From Branchiostoma floridae (lineage: Eukaryota; Chordata; Leptocardii; Amphioxiformes; Branchiostomatidae): 64,000 nucleotides of DNA. The position numbers were made by a program, and so were the translations under genes. The notes beneath the pieces were generated by a model. That model was not told where the DNA came from. It did not search any database and saw nothing but the letters and a program-made list of their open reading frames with translations. Below are positions 32,701-37,351 of the stretch, one piece after another (positions within the stretch are counted from its first letter, which is position 1; every line of letters begins with the position of its first letter). The DNA is taken from positions 18,356,326-18,420,325 of the forward strand of contig NC_049984.1 in the NCBI RefSeq assembly GCF_000003815.2, given 5' to 3'.

Positions 32701-33570
32701 AGATTTGACATCCTGGAACTCTAGTTGTCCTTTAACGAGTGGCGTTCTAGCCTCATATGATACGTCTGTTACACAGCTTGTGTCTACAAATTCTTTGCAG
32801 GACCTGTCCGCTGCCCTTGGTGGTGCCAGTATCACAGACCTGTACCTGCTAGTCATCCCCACCACCACTCTCCCCCTCACCACCGTCAGACCTGCGGCCC
32901 CACAGGCAGACAACACCGCAGCCATCGTGGGCGGGACGCTCGGCGGACTGTGTGTTGTTGCCGTCATCGTGGCCATCGTTCTCGTTGTCAAGTAATGACC
33001 TGTTCGATATATTGTTACTCCGCACACGCTATGGTGTGCTTAAAACCTAAGAAAACTGCTGTAGCCTGCTATGAGAAAATAAAACAATCGCTTTCAGTAC
33101 ACCTTCATGCCTTCGCGGCACTCTTGATTTGCACATCCTGTTGATAAAGATGAATATGAAGTCTTAAAAACGGTCATTCATACCGATACCAATATTGTCC
33201 CGTCTAATGAATGAGTGATGGCAGTATTCTAGATACAACTTACAATATGATATGTAGAATGTCAGCTACTGAGATGATAATCTTGATACATTGACTATAA
33301 ATCTTGATAGCTCTTTCCTTTTCATGGGGAAACATATTTACGGGAGGAACTGAAGTCTATGGTAAGTTCTCGTACTACATGTCCTTCACACTACATGTGT
33401 GTATTTTTTCTAACAGGAAAAAGAAGACGCGTACGATGAAGGTGTCAGACAGTCAGACGCTGGAGCTGGCTGAACCGGGACCCTCCTCCACCGGCCGGCG
33501 GGCGGACGGGGAGGTCCTGCCGCCCAAGAACGAGGAGGTCCTGCCGCCCAAGAAAGAGCCGACGTTTTAG
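2159..33570 (+). CDS. MUC4-like NIDO-AMOP-VWD-EGF transmembrane mucin, 34 exons, about 1,932 aa
   Basis: Exons: 2159-2789, 6473-6523, 7328-8029, 8288-8431, 9046-9189, 9483-9628, 9830-9966, 10173-10312, 10582-10709, 11016-11109, 11498-11585, 11712-11848, 12136-12304, 12822-13026, 13430-13550, 13931-14071, 23380-23514, 24046-24167, 24721-24889, 25387-25534, 26215-26333, 26465-26676, 27259-27395, 27953-28152, 28553-28681, 28928-29047, 29513-29641, 30187-30312, 30664-30786, 31086-31189, 31562-31674, 32239-32428, 32801-32991, 33417-33570. All introns are GT-AG except the GC-AG intron after 25534. Phases agree at every junction and the sum is divisible by three, ending in TAG. The ATG at 2159 opens a clear signal peptide. 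NIDO, AMOP and VWD in this order are known from MUC4, SUSD2 and related proteins. Predicted role (inference): a cell-surface, probably epithelial, mucin. Exon boundaries are read by eye and a few could shift. Orthology to vertebrate MUC4 is not shown. Confidence 0.87.
2865..3004. mobile_element. TAG...CTA MITE with 9-bp duplication ggtatgcca
   Basis: Inverted arms of about 33 bp (ggcagatctaccg... and ...ggtagatctgcctgg) surround a short centre. The 9-bp sequence ggtatgcca flanks both sides (2865-2873 and 2996-3004). The right end reads ggagacta. The matching left TAGTCTCCA is missing, so the left tip is deleted. Confidence 0.7.
3654..3995 (-). mobile_element. LINE-type reverse-transcriptase C-terminal relic
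   Basis: The minus-strand ORF of 113 codons contains [28 protein letters not shown]. The pattern C-x2-C ... ENExHF-x3-CP-x-F/Y-x-x-R is typical of the zinc-knuckle tail that follows reverse transcriptase in animal non-LTR retrotransposons. No RT catalytic motif is seen nearby, so this is a truncated copy in intron 1 of the mucin gene. The assignment is by motif memory only. Confidence 0.5.
3965..4860 (+). repeat. Diverged tandem duplications in intron 1
   Basis: Two duplicated blocks are visible. One (acttgtgcgtttggggac..., then tgtgttatattcgttt-like) occurs near 3976 and 4264. The other (atattatgacaaagcatac, then ggaaaatgagtggttactg) starts near 4512 and 4708, a spacing of about 196 bp. Copies differ by many substitutions, so the duplications are old. 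No protein is conserved across copies. Confidence 0.6.
5816..6204. mobile_element. TAG...CTA element, TAGCC-ended, long copy
   Basis: Left end tagccttggtaccatccg and right end cggatggtacctaggcta are inverted copies. The next internal block ('gttcgctgcg' and 'cgcagcgaac'-like) is also inverted. It shares 'acagtcgcttctcgctctga' with the element at 55711-55883. Flanks share taaaaaatg, compatible with a 9-bp duplication although the A-run leaves the boundary ambiguous. The minus ORF at 5907-6227 lies inside it and is not a gene. Confidence 0.65.
6473..6523 (+). CDS. Exon 2: 17-codon micro-exon with a furin-type cleavage site
   Basis: Acceptor tttacag at 6472, donor CAAG|GTATCG after 6523, phase 1 to phase 1. 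It encodes two cysteines (CVCPSG) and then K-R-R-K-K-R-Q at residues 221-227. R-x-K-R|Q type sites are cut by proprotein convertases in the secretory pathway. Cleavage here would separate the Trp repeat domain from the rest of the mucin. The symmetric phase means the exon can be skipped without changing frame. Too short for ORF finders; the phase match on both sides supports it. Confidence 0.72.
6775..7076. mobile_element. Inverted-repeat element with GGGGTCACAC ends
   Basis: The left end ggggtcacacatgcgtatat pairs with the right end atatacgcaggtgtgacccc. Internal segments ('tggacaaa', 'taacatgcca', 'accaggctccacaggtcg') also recur inverted towards the right half. About 300 bp, in intron 2. 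Only a 4-bp AGGT is shared by the flanks, so the superfamily is open. Confidence 0.6.
7328..8029 (+). CDS. Exon 3: Tyr/Thr heptad and octad repeat mucin domain
   Basis: Residues 228-461. After a short lead-in there are 17 heptads of QAYQTDT type (two variants read QEYETDT-like) encoded by an almost perfect 21-bp minisatellite (about 7350-7710). These grade into about ten octads ([24 protein letters not shown]) encoded by 24-bp units, and then a Thr/Val-rich end with CVCEE. The acceptor at 7327 keeps phase 1; an alternative acceptor at 7342 is also in phase. Donor GAAG|GTAACG after 8029. Thr clusters suggest O-glycosylation. Copy number is expected to vary between alleles. Four other frames are also open because the unit contains no stop. 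Confidence 0.85.
8288..9189 (+). CDS. Exons 4-5: two EGF-like domains
   Basis: Exons 8288-8431 and 9046-9189 are both 144 nt and phase 1-1, so each is one EGF module of 48 residues. The first reads [10 protein letters not shown]...C..C.C and ends [10 protein letters not shown]; the second reads [12 protein letters not shown]...C.C and ends [10 protein letters not shown]. Six cysteines each. The near-identical C-terminal GDGR-DGTGC and equal length indicate a tandem exon duplication. They link the mucin repeats to the NIDO domain. Confidence 0.87.
8487..8757. mobile_element. MITE with CATTCTCCTACGCAGAG-type ends, long copy
   Basis: Arms of about 75 bp: left catcctcacacgcagagaca, then ccaacggcgctagc and tctgctatctcaaccgtcac; the right arm is the reverse complement with scattered changes. 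The flanking octamers gtctgaaa and gtgtaaaa match at 6 of 8 positions. A shorter relative at 43777-43868 has a perfect 8-bp duplication, so a hAT-like non-autonomous element is likely. It lies in intron 4. Confidence 0.68.
9483..11848 (+). CDS. Exons 6-12: NIDO (nidogen-like) domain
   Basis: Seven exons, residues 558-847. Recognisable NIDO features are [11 protein letters not shown] at the start, [47 protein letters not shown] and a closing GAGD...[10 protein letters not shown]. Three stretches are strikingly aromatic: [14 protein letters not shown] in exon 9, QWHYYRYY in exon 11 and SYYYYYWSW in exon 12. These look like loop insertions peculiar to this protein. Phases run 1-0-2-1-0-1-2-1 across the block and every junction joins in frame. 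Confidence 0.87.
12136..13550 (+). CDS. Exons 13-15: AMOP domain with a Trp/Tyr-rich insertion
   Basis: Residues 848-1012. The AMOP cysteine pattern is visible: CRRW...[13 protein letters not shown]...CCY, then KCCQE...C...[12 protein letters not shown]. This matches the adhesion-associated domain in MUC4 and other proteins. Directly after CCY is a stretch with about ten Trp or Tyr ([13 protein letters not shown], then GWQYYFSWF) that seems to replace a short loop in other family members. Exons 12136-12304, 12822-13026 and 13430-13550; the acceptor at 12821 was chosen because it keeps phase 2. Confidence 0.85.
12494..12537. repeat. Short palindrome with the AACCTCCTTG motif
   Basis: About 19-bp inverted arms (aggccaaggaggttaaaaa and tttttaacctccttgctta) around a 5-nt centre, in intron 13. 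The same taacctccttgg motif recurs near 20856, 58406 and 59100-59160. Confidence 0.6.
13191..13240 (-). pseudogene. tRNA-Ser 3'-half fragment
   Basis: Read on the minus strand, this gives ggaaatccattggga, then ttttcccgcgcaggttcgaatcctg and acgacaacg. That is the 3' anticodon stem, a long variable arm, the T arm with GGTTCGAATCC, and the start of the acceptor strand of a type II tRNA-Ser. The 5' half (acceptor strand, D arm) is not present upstream, so it cannot be functional. It sits in intron 14 of the mucin gene and could be a retro-transposed fragment or SINE head. Confidence 0.6.
13931..26333 (+). CDS. Exons 16-21: VWD domain and its C-terminal extension
   Basis: Residues 1013-1290. Exon 16 opens with [24 protein letters not shown], the VWD hallmark. 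Exon 17 continues [12 protein letters not shown] and [11 protein letters not shown], exon 19 has the typical [15 protein letters not shown] with FGQS, and exon 21 has [16 protein letters not shown], a pattern shared with MUC4-type proteins. The domain is split by a 9.3-kb intron (14072-23379) that contains a zinc-finger gene on the other strand. Exon 20 (25387-25534) ends at a GC donor, CCAG|GCAAGC. Only this donor joins in phase with exon 21. Confidence 0.87.
14100..14400 (+). repeat. Interspersed repeat, copy 1 of 2 in intron 16
   Basis: It shares 'gatgatatttggt', 'gacctggacatgctatggtc' and 'ggtggcagatagcttgtgat' in the same order with 22690-22960. The two copies are 8.6 kb apart, same orientation, moderately diverged. 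Class not identified; possibly the 3' part of a retroelement. Confidence 0.55.
14815..14905. repeat. Perfect 22-bp inverted repeat
   Basis: Arms ctctccaagcagaggttgag(tc) and its reverse complement at about 14814-14835 and 14882-14903, flanked by 'agtaccgataagtta' on both sides in direct orientation. It lies within the rearranged MITE relic. Confidence 0.65.
15014..15031 (+). repeat. Run of 18 G
   Basis: An uninterrupted poly-G follows 'aattctc'. It could be a true mononucleotide repeat or a sequencing or assembly artefact. Confidence 0.7.
15240..15960 (+). repeat. Diverged tandem repeat, about 103-bp period
   Basis: A landmark of the type 'gattctaagaaacaaa' recurs near 15308, 15412, 15515, 15686 and 15788, with 'gtctgaacatcaaac' and 'ccgggtttaaac' in between. 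A further degenerate unit appears at 17240-17360. Old AT-rich satellite within intron 16. Confidence 0.55.
16911..17122 (+). repeat. Recent tandem duplication, 106-bp unit
   Basis: Two units starting aaccaagcagcacattcatg at 16911 and 17017 are nearly identical over about 100 bp (differences such as ctgcag/ctacag and acga/acgg). The low divergence means a recent event. It is followed by a GGAC microsatellite (17127-17150). Confidence 0.8.
17175..17203. repeat. GC-rich hairpin after a GGAC microsatellite
   Basis: cctttcgccgcg / cgcggcgaaag arms surround a short loop, just 3' of (ggac)n. Probably the end of a mobile element. Confidence 0.5.
17420..17505. ncRNA. Candidate small-RNA precursor or MITE hairpin
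   Basis: Arms of 36 nt (17420-17455 and 17470-17505) pair with only two mismatches around a 14-nt loop. Size and shape are those of a pre-miRNA, but a tiny foldback MITE would look the same. No related miRNA is recognised. Confidence 0.3.
17830..18027 (-). pseudogene. Decayed zinc-finger relics downstream of the C2H2 ORF
   Basis: Reading on past the stop at 18028, a one-base frame change gives [13 protein letters not shown]...HIKAKH, a finger lacking its first cysteine. The next frame gives TYLCGE, a stop, then GYR, and further on [16 protein letters not shown], a finger lacking its last histidine. These follow the same alternating finger order as the intact array. The ancestral array was therefore longer by about three fingers and was cut short by an indel plus a premature stop. 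Confidence 0.65.
18028..19611 (-). CDS. C2H2 zinc-finger protein with 18 tandem fingers, nested in the mucin intron
   Basis: A 527-aa ORF that is almost entirely zinc fingers. I count 18 C-x2-C-x12-H-x3/4-H units joined by HTGEKPY-type linkers. Fingers mostly alternate between Y(M/L/I)[14 protein letters not shown]...H and YKCDxCDYSAAxKxxL...H, implying growth by two-finger duplication. There is no KRAB, BTB or SCAN domain. The ATG at 19611 directly follows an acceptor-like sequence (pyrimidines, then taacag), so a 5' UTR exon upstream (higher coordinates) is likely; a donor-like AAAG|GTATGT lies near 20117. Predicted role: DNA-binding nuclear protein, target unknown. It lies within intron 16 of the mucin gene on the opposite strand. 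Not recognised as a named vertebrate gene. Confidence 0.9.
   Translation of the reverse strand: MEDPSYGQRGTKPYMCGQCGYRTNWKSQLSPHMRTHTGEKPYKCGQCDYSTAWKQQLDRHHLAKHTSEKPFACDKCKYKTAHRYCLSRHMKTHTGKKTYKCDQCDYSKAQKCHLDSHLAKHTGDKPYMCGECGYRTAYKAGLLKHMRTHTGEKPYKCDKCDYSAAQKSSLKTHHLLKHTDRKPYLCGECGYRAALKSSLSAHIKIHTGEKPYKCDQCDFSAALKGNLNQHLAKHTGERPYKCDQCDYSAAKKTTLHRHLLLKHTGEKPYMCGECGHRTALKSSLSLHMRTHTGEKPYKCDRCDYSAAGKPTLYKHHLSKHTGKKAYMCGECGYRAALQSSLLVHMRTHTGEKPYKCDRCDYSAAQKSSLNKHIAKHTREKPYKCDRCDYCAGRKGTLHRHYLLKHTSEKPYMCGECGYRTALKSSLSTHIRIHTGEKPYKCDQCGYSAAQKSSLNLHLAKHTGEKPYKCDQCDYSTSQKSSLNKHHLLKHTDKKPYICGECGYRSALKSTLSTHMKIHIHKRETLQG
21376..21589. mobile_element. TAG...CTA MITE (TAGTCTCTACCAGACTCCG family), copy 1
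   Basis: Element 21385-21580. Ends tagtctctaccagactccg and cggagtctggtagagacta; internal palindromes 'ggaatataaccggccaggga' and 'aaatggaacaaatagag' recur inverted. Flanking 9-mers gctgtaagt and gctgtaaat differ at one base. Nearly identical in content to 56229-56418. Confidence 0.75.
22388..22581. mobile_element. TAG...CTA-like MITE (CTCCAAGCAGA family), copy in intron 16
   Basis: Ends gtaatctcccagcagatcct and aggatctgcttggagatt, with 9-bp acaaatcaa on both sides (22388-22396 and 22573-22581). The interior 'agtatcaaaagctggta' is inverted in the right half. Related to 59381-59544 and 63340-63527. Confidence 0.7.
22690..22970 (+). repeat. Interspersed repeat, copy 2 of 2 in intron 16
   Basis: Partner of 14100-14400, sharing 'gatgatattt', 'gacctgga-atgctatggtc' and 'ggtggcagatagcttgtgat'. 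Confidence 0.55.
23585..23765 (+). mobile_element. tRNA-derived SINE
   Basis: The head resembles a tRNA with a pol III A box (tagcgtaattgg) and B box (gagttcgatacc) about 35 nt apart. It is followed by a non-tRNA body, 'gttgtgcccttcggaaaggc' and 'tttacatgactttcctcact', of a type common in lancelet and other deuterostome SINEs. It ends near 'caaggtaaaagtacttacc'. Located in intron 17. Confidence 0.68.
24290..24545 (+). repeat. Degenerate tandem repeat in intron 18
   Basis: Recurrent 'ccttggt(g/a)c(t/c)gaa(c/t)ac' (24302, 24416, 24488 region) and 'ccactggtgc' motifs, with half-units of about 36 bp. Open on both strands, which explains the two overlapping ORFs here. Confidence 0.5.
25735..26214 (+). 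repeat. 39-bp minisatellite built from the intron's 3' splice site
   Basis: About 12 units, each reading gttttccgggttctgtgttg, then tgtacagatttagttaggc. The last, degenerate unit reads ttctgtgttttacacag at 26198-26214, and its final AG is the acceptor used by exon 21. So every unit carries a cryptic copy of the acceptor. The long plus ORF (25722-26273) over this block exists because 39 is a multiple of three; it is not coding in the spliced gene. Confidence 0.75.
26465..27395 (+). CDS. Exons 22-23: Ig/cadherin-like segment leading into an acidic EGF start
   Basis: Residues 1291-1407. Exon 22 (26465-26676) starts [18 protein letters not shown] and continues as a beta-rich segment with [13 protein letters not shown] and [10 protein letters not shown]. 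This resembles the Ig-like segment that follows VWD in NIDO-AMOP-VWD proteins, but I assign it only by position and pattern. Exon 23 (27259-27395) gives [13 protein letters not shown] followed by five Asp and a Ser/Thr-rich stretch, the first half of an EGF module with an acidic insertion. Several N-glycosylation sequons (NAT, NAS, NIT, NVT, NGS, NST) are present. Confidence 0.75.
27953..30786 (+). CDS. Exons 24-29: EGF array including calcium-binding EGFs
   Basis: Residues 1407-1682. Exon 24 (200 nt) completes one EGF ([13 protein letters not shown]) and carries a second (DIDACEE...[11 protein letters not shown]). Exons 25-29 are single phase 1-1 EGF exons of 129, 120, 129, 126 and 123 nt. 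Four start with the cbEGF motif: DINECN, DVNECE, DVDECT and DIDECF. The exon at 29513 starts ATDQCT and lacks it. Such arrays form extended, calcium-stiffened rods that hold the adhesive head away from the membrane (family knowledge). Confidence 0.87.
28831..28856 (+). repeat. Interstitial telomere-like repeat
   Basis: cctaaccctaatcctaaccctaaccc is four degenerate CCCTAA units in intron 25. A shorter stretch (cctaaccctaat) lies near 53202. Confidence 0.65.
29313..29510 (+). repeat. Tandem duplication (about 98 bp) of an intron 3' end
   Basis: 'accgacgttccgtttgctct' ... 'aggtttgaca', then 'ccatgaacat' occurs at about 29313-29408 and again, diverged, at 29411-29508. The second copy ends in the acceptor (cccc|ag) of the exon at 29513. 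Confidence 0.7.
31086..33570 (+). CDS. Exons 30-34: SEA-like region, transmembrane helix and cytoplasmic tail
   Basis: Exons 31086-31189, 31562-31674, 32239-32428, 32801-32991 and 33417-33570. Residues about 1705-1840 contain [11 protein letters not shown]...[11 protein letters not shown], then [15 protein letters not shown] and [13 protein letters not shown], arranged like a juxtamembrane SEA-type domain. I see no GSVVV autoproteolysis motif. Residues about 1857-1881 are a hydrophobic helix ([21 protein letters not shown]) followed by KKKTR, giving type I topology. The 50-residue tail ends in a duplicated EEVLPPKK-like motif encoded by a 24-bp direct repeat near 33510-33558. Stop TAG at 33568-33570. 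A possible ATTAAA poly(A) signal lies at 33935. Confidence 0.82.
31750..31968. repeat. Inverted repeat with 46-bp arms in intron 31
   Basis: 'aatggaattttcatcaagca' continuing 'gtgactactttccaaaggta' at about 31752-31796 recurs inverted at about 31921-31966. Foldback element; target duplication not resolved. Confidence 0.65.
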
Positions 33571-36500
33571 AATATATGTAGACCATCGAGACTTTGCTGT
33601 TTGTATAATTTCACTATTTTCACAAATTTGCTGTACATATCAGTGTGAGGCCAAAATGGCTACCAATGAATTTGGTGTGGTTTTTATTGCATTTTATCTA
33701 TCCAGAAATAGTTGCTAGGATACGAATCAGCTCAATGTTAGATAATTCTATCCAATCAGTACAGAAGCTTTTTGGGTGGATTTGTGTCTTTGATGTGTCT
33801 GCGTTCCATAATTACCACATGACCACATGATGCCGTGTGTTTTGTAATAATCGTATAGCACTTTTACACAGTACACTTTTTAGTTCTGTGTACTAGTCGT
33901 CAAATGTACTAGCAATTGCCGAATCCTGTCTATAATTAAATGAGGCATTTTGTGAGCAAAATGATAATCCAGATGGGATGTATATTTGTGTGTAATATGA
34001 GATGATCTGTCAATTAATGCAAATTTGAATATTATACATATATCATATACATAAGAGATATAGGACATATAGCACTATACGTGTAATGCCGTCCACGATT
34101 GTCTGCTGATGCAGCTCATAATGAGATTTACATAAACGTTACTTGAAAATAGAACAGAGCTTTTCCAAACGCTAGATTTGTTGCTGCAATTTTAGTATCC
34201 AATGCATGCATGGTTTGTCTTTTAGATAAGTATCATAGTTTTAACTCCAACATGCAATTGCAAACCTGTCCACAATATACTAACATTATCCAGTTACAAA
34301 GAACTCAAAGCATAATGCACAGTGGAAATGGTTTTGAAATATGTAAATATACGTGATGGCATGGACACGATATGTATTCATCACATGGCTTGGCTCAACT
34401 TGCAGCAATTGTGTGCTTTTGATTTTTGGAATCATCCCCTCTTTTGAATAAAAACCAATGAGATTGATCCAAAAGTGTTCCACGGGTTCATTCCACAAAT
34501 TATATCTGTTGGTAAGCTTGAAAGACATGGCGTACATGCAGTGAGGATCATGCCACAGTGTGAAGGATTGAAATGGCCATTTCGGATTGTGACGTATAGT
34601 AGAGCCAGCGACCTCTTGTGTTGGGGACCTTATGGTAAAAGCTAAAATCACGCGTCAAACATCTGCAAAAGAAGCCAACAGACTTATCGAGCCATGACGC
34701 ATTATGCCGTACTGGAAAATCAGCCACCTAAAGCTTTTCATCTGAAGAGGAAGAAAGATCAAAGAGTCACGATTTCCGCGGAATCAGGTTCCCAACAGGC
34801 TAAGTGCCTCACTCAAGGTGCAGTGGTCTCGTGTTTGGGACAACGGCTAAAGGGCTTATCAACCTTCTGTCATATCCAGTGACACTTTTCATATCCATCA
34901 GCGGCTGTATCTTGAGTGTTTTGTTACAAATCATACCAGGGCCACAATCCACGGAACTGTCTGCAGGTGAGCTGTCACTTTCCTGTGAAGTGTTACTCAG
35001 GTTGGAGAGTGTTGTTTGCTTGAAAGGGCGTCAGAGATTTGTTTGATGTCGTTTCTAGTATCACTTTAGTTCAGATTTCCATCGGGTTGGCAAATCAATT
35101 CAACCTTGCTTTTCTTTATACTCCTCTTAAACTCGACGGTATTCTTTCTAGGCCGTTTTGGCAGCTAACCTGCTACCGTAATCAGCCCACACATCTCCCA
35201 CACATCCCCCACACATCCCCCACACATCTCCCACACATCTCCCACACATCCCCCACACGCCCCCCCCCCACATCTCCCACATATCCCCCACACGTCCCCC
35301 ACACGTCTCCCACACATCTCCCAAACATCCCCCACACATCTCCCACACATCCCCCACACATCTCCCACACATCTTCCTGATGAAGGCAGAAGATCAGCTA
35401 GCGAAACGTCGACAAAGAAAAGAGATAAGGTTAAGTACAAAAGGAAGCTAAGCTAGTTGCTCTTGATTTACTTGCGACTTCACAACGAAATTTAGATTTG
35501 AATATACTATTTTCGCACCGTGAATAACAGTTACATTAAATATTTCTTCGTTTTCTATGGAAAAGATTGAATGAAAACATCCCGTATTTGCCAAGCTTCA
35601 CAGCACATAATTTAAATTGTGAATTTACCATTTCCTCTACTGTTGCAGGTTTAATGACATTTTGTGTATTTACATGACAGTAACATGTGGAAGCAAAAAT
35701 GATGAAACAACAATGATGAAACAACTTTAGTACATCACAAAGTTCTCCCATTCACAGTCTCTAATTCACTAGCCATTTCTGTTAAGACCAATTGTTGAAA
35801 TTACCGATGTATGACTGCATCCCTGCGATTTACGATATAATAATGAGCATCCCTGTGTGTTTGAAAATTATGCTGTCAATCTGACAATAATACTTGCGTA
35901 TTCAATGATTGGAATTATGGAAACAAATGCTCATTGGACAAAGCGGAACCCGCCATGAGTCTTGATTATGCAGGTCCAAATAACCATCTAATTTCAACGT
36001 GGATATTTTGTTATACTCATTATCTATTTCTGCTATTCTATGCTGAATACATTTAACACCCAATAACTTTTCCTATGGTGTTGTTTGACCATAGGGAAGT
36101 ATGCTAACATATGATTTACATTTGAGTGACTTTTGCATATGATCCTTAAGAGTTAGTGGCTCAACCAGTTTTTCTAGTTAGCTGTACTTGTATGGAATTG
36201 TTCTGCCAGTTCATTCTAGTGACCCTGAAGAAGAGTGATGGATGTCACTCGAAACGTCCGGAAGTGATATTCATTTTTTATCCAATTGTAGAGATTGAAT
36301 TGTATTTGAATATTGTTTACCTGGATGTCTAACCTTCATAAACGTATGTTGAATAATAGAGTATATAGCAAAGCCACTGAATCACTGACCCAATTTCTTT
36401 GTCCCTATGTCCTAGAAATTGTCTCCACGAAATATTATTAGGTGCCTTGCACAGAAAAAAACATGTTATTGTGTCAAAGCCCTCAAACACAATTTACTAC

Positions 36501-37351
36501 CCAATTAACTACCATAATAGGCTCTCCTGGCTGCCTGTTCACGACATGGAGTATGTAGGCTGTACGTAAGCATCGTACTGGTGATGAGTGGGATGTCGCA
36601 AAGGATGAATTTGATAATGACAGTTTTCCATATTTATTTCTTCCACTGATTACACCTGTCATATCCATATATATCAAATGCCAAACCTGATGAACTGTCA
36701 AATATCAAAACATAAACACTAGTACATAAATACATGGGTAAGATAATATACTACGTTGGCTTGAGGTACATGAATGTGAACAAAACGTCTCCAAAATAAA
36801 ATTAAGGCAAGATGACGGACCCATCTAGTAGTCCGTACCAGCCCCACGTCTTGGATTCAGAAATATGAGGAACATGTCAAATATAACTGCTACACCTAAC
36901 ACATGTGTACACTACATATCACCCTATAAAGCATTGCACTTCGTGAACGGAAACTACAATAAGACACTGTTCCGTTTCTGAAGAAGAACATGACATCGGA
37001 TGACACACAACTCAACTGACGATTTACAGTTCAGATATTCACATCAATAGTCTCGTCTGTGTTCTAGCTAGTGACAATGTTCATGAGACGTAATTCAAGA
37101 AGGCGAGAGCGACCTGCTAGCATAGTTGGTACAGACCTCATTGGCTACCTTACAACAGTGAAGTAGCAATATTCGCTGTGGATAAATGCCCAACCTACGT
37201 ACAGATGTATTGCACTCTACACTTTTCTTTCCATGAAATAGAAACATTTCGGAACGAATGGCTGTGGGCGCTTTATACAAATATTTACATTTCATTCAGA
37301 TTAAGTGTGCAAAAAGAATAAATCGTAACTGGTCAAAAATGTGGCCTTACT
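33571..37351. other. Intergenic region between mucin and GPCR genes (tail to tail)
   Basis: It holds the 3' UTR of the mucin gene, and at its right end the 3' UTR of the GPCR. Features seen are a C-rich minisatellite (35187-35372) and two 'ctgaWgaag ... gaaacgtc' motifs (35375-35413 and 36223-36262). The ORFs at 34286-34651 and 35536-35751 show no recognisable features. Confidence 0.55.
35187..35372 (+). repeat. C-rich minisatellite (ccacacatc(t/c)cc units)
   Basis: About 17 units of 10-11 bp alternating cacacatctcc and cacacatcccc. The minus strand is G-rich with regular GGG runs and could form G-quadruplexes. All ORFs over it are repeat shadows. Confidence 0.8.

Noticed and set aside
34286-34651. 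121-codon minus ORF
   Set aside because: No motif, low-complexity start, no splice or promoter context. Consistent with chance.
35148-35440. Gly/Trp/Cys-rich ORFs (GDVWEMCG repeats)
   Set aside because: Shadows of the 10-11 bp C-rich minisatellite.
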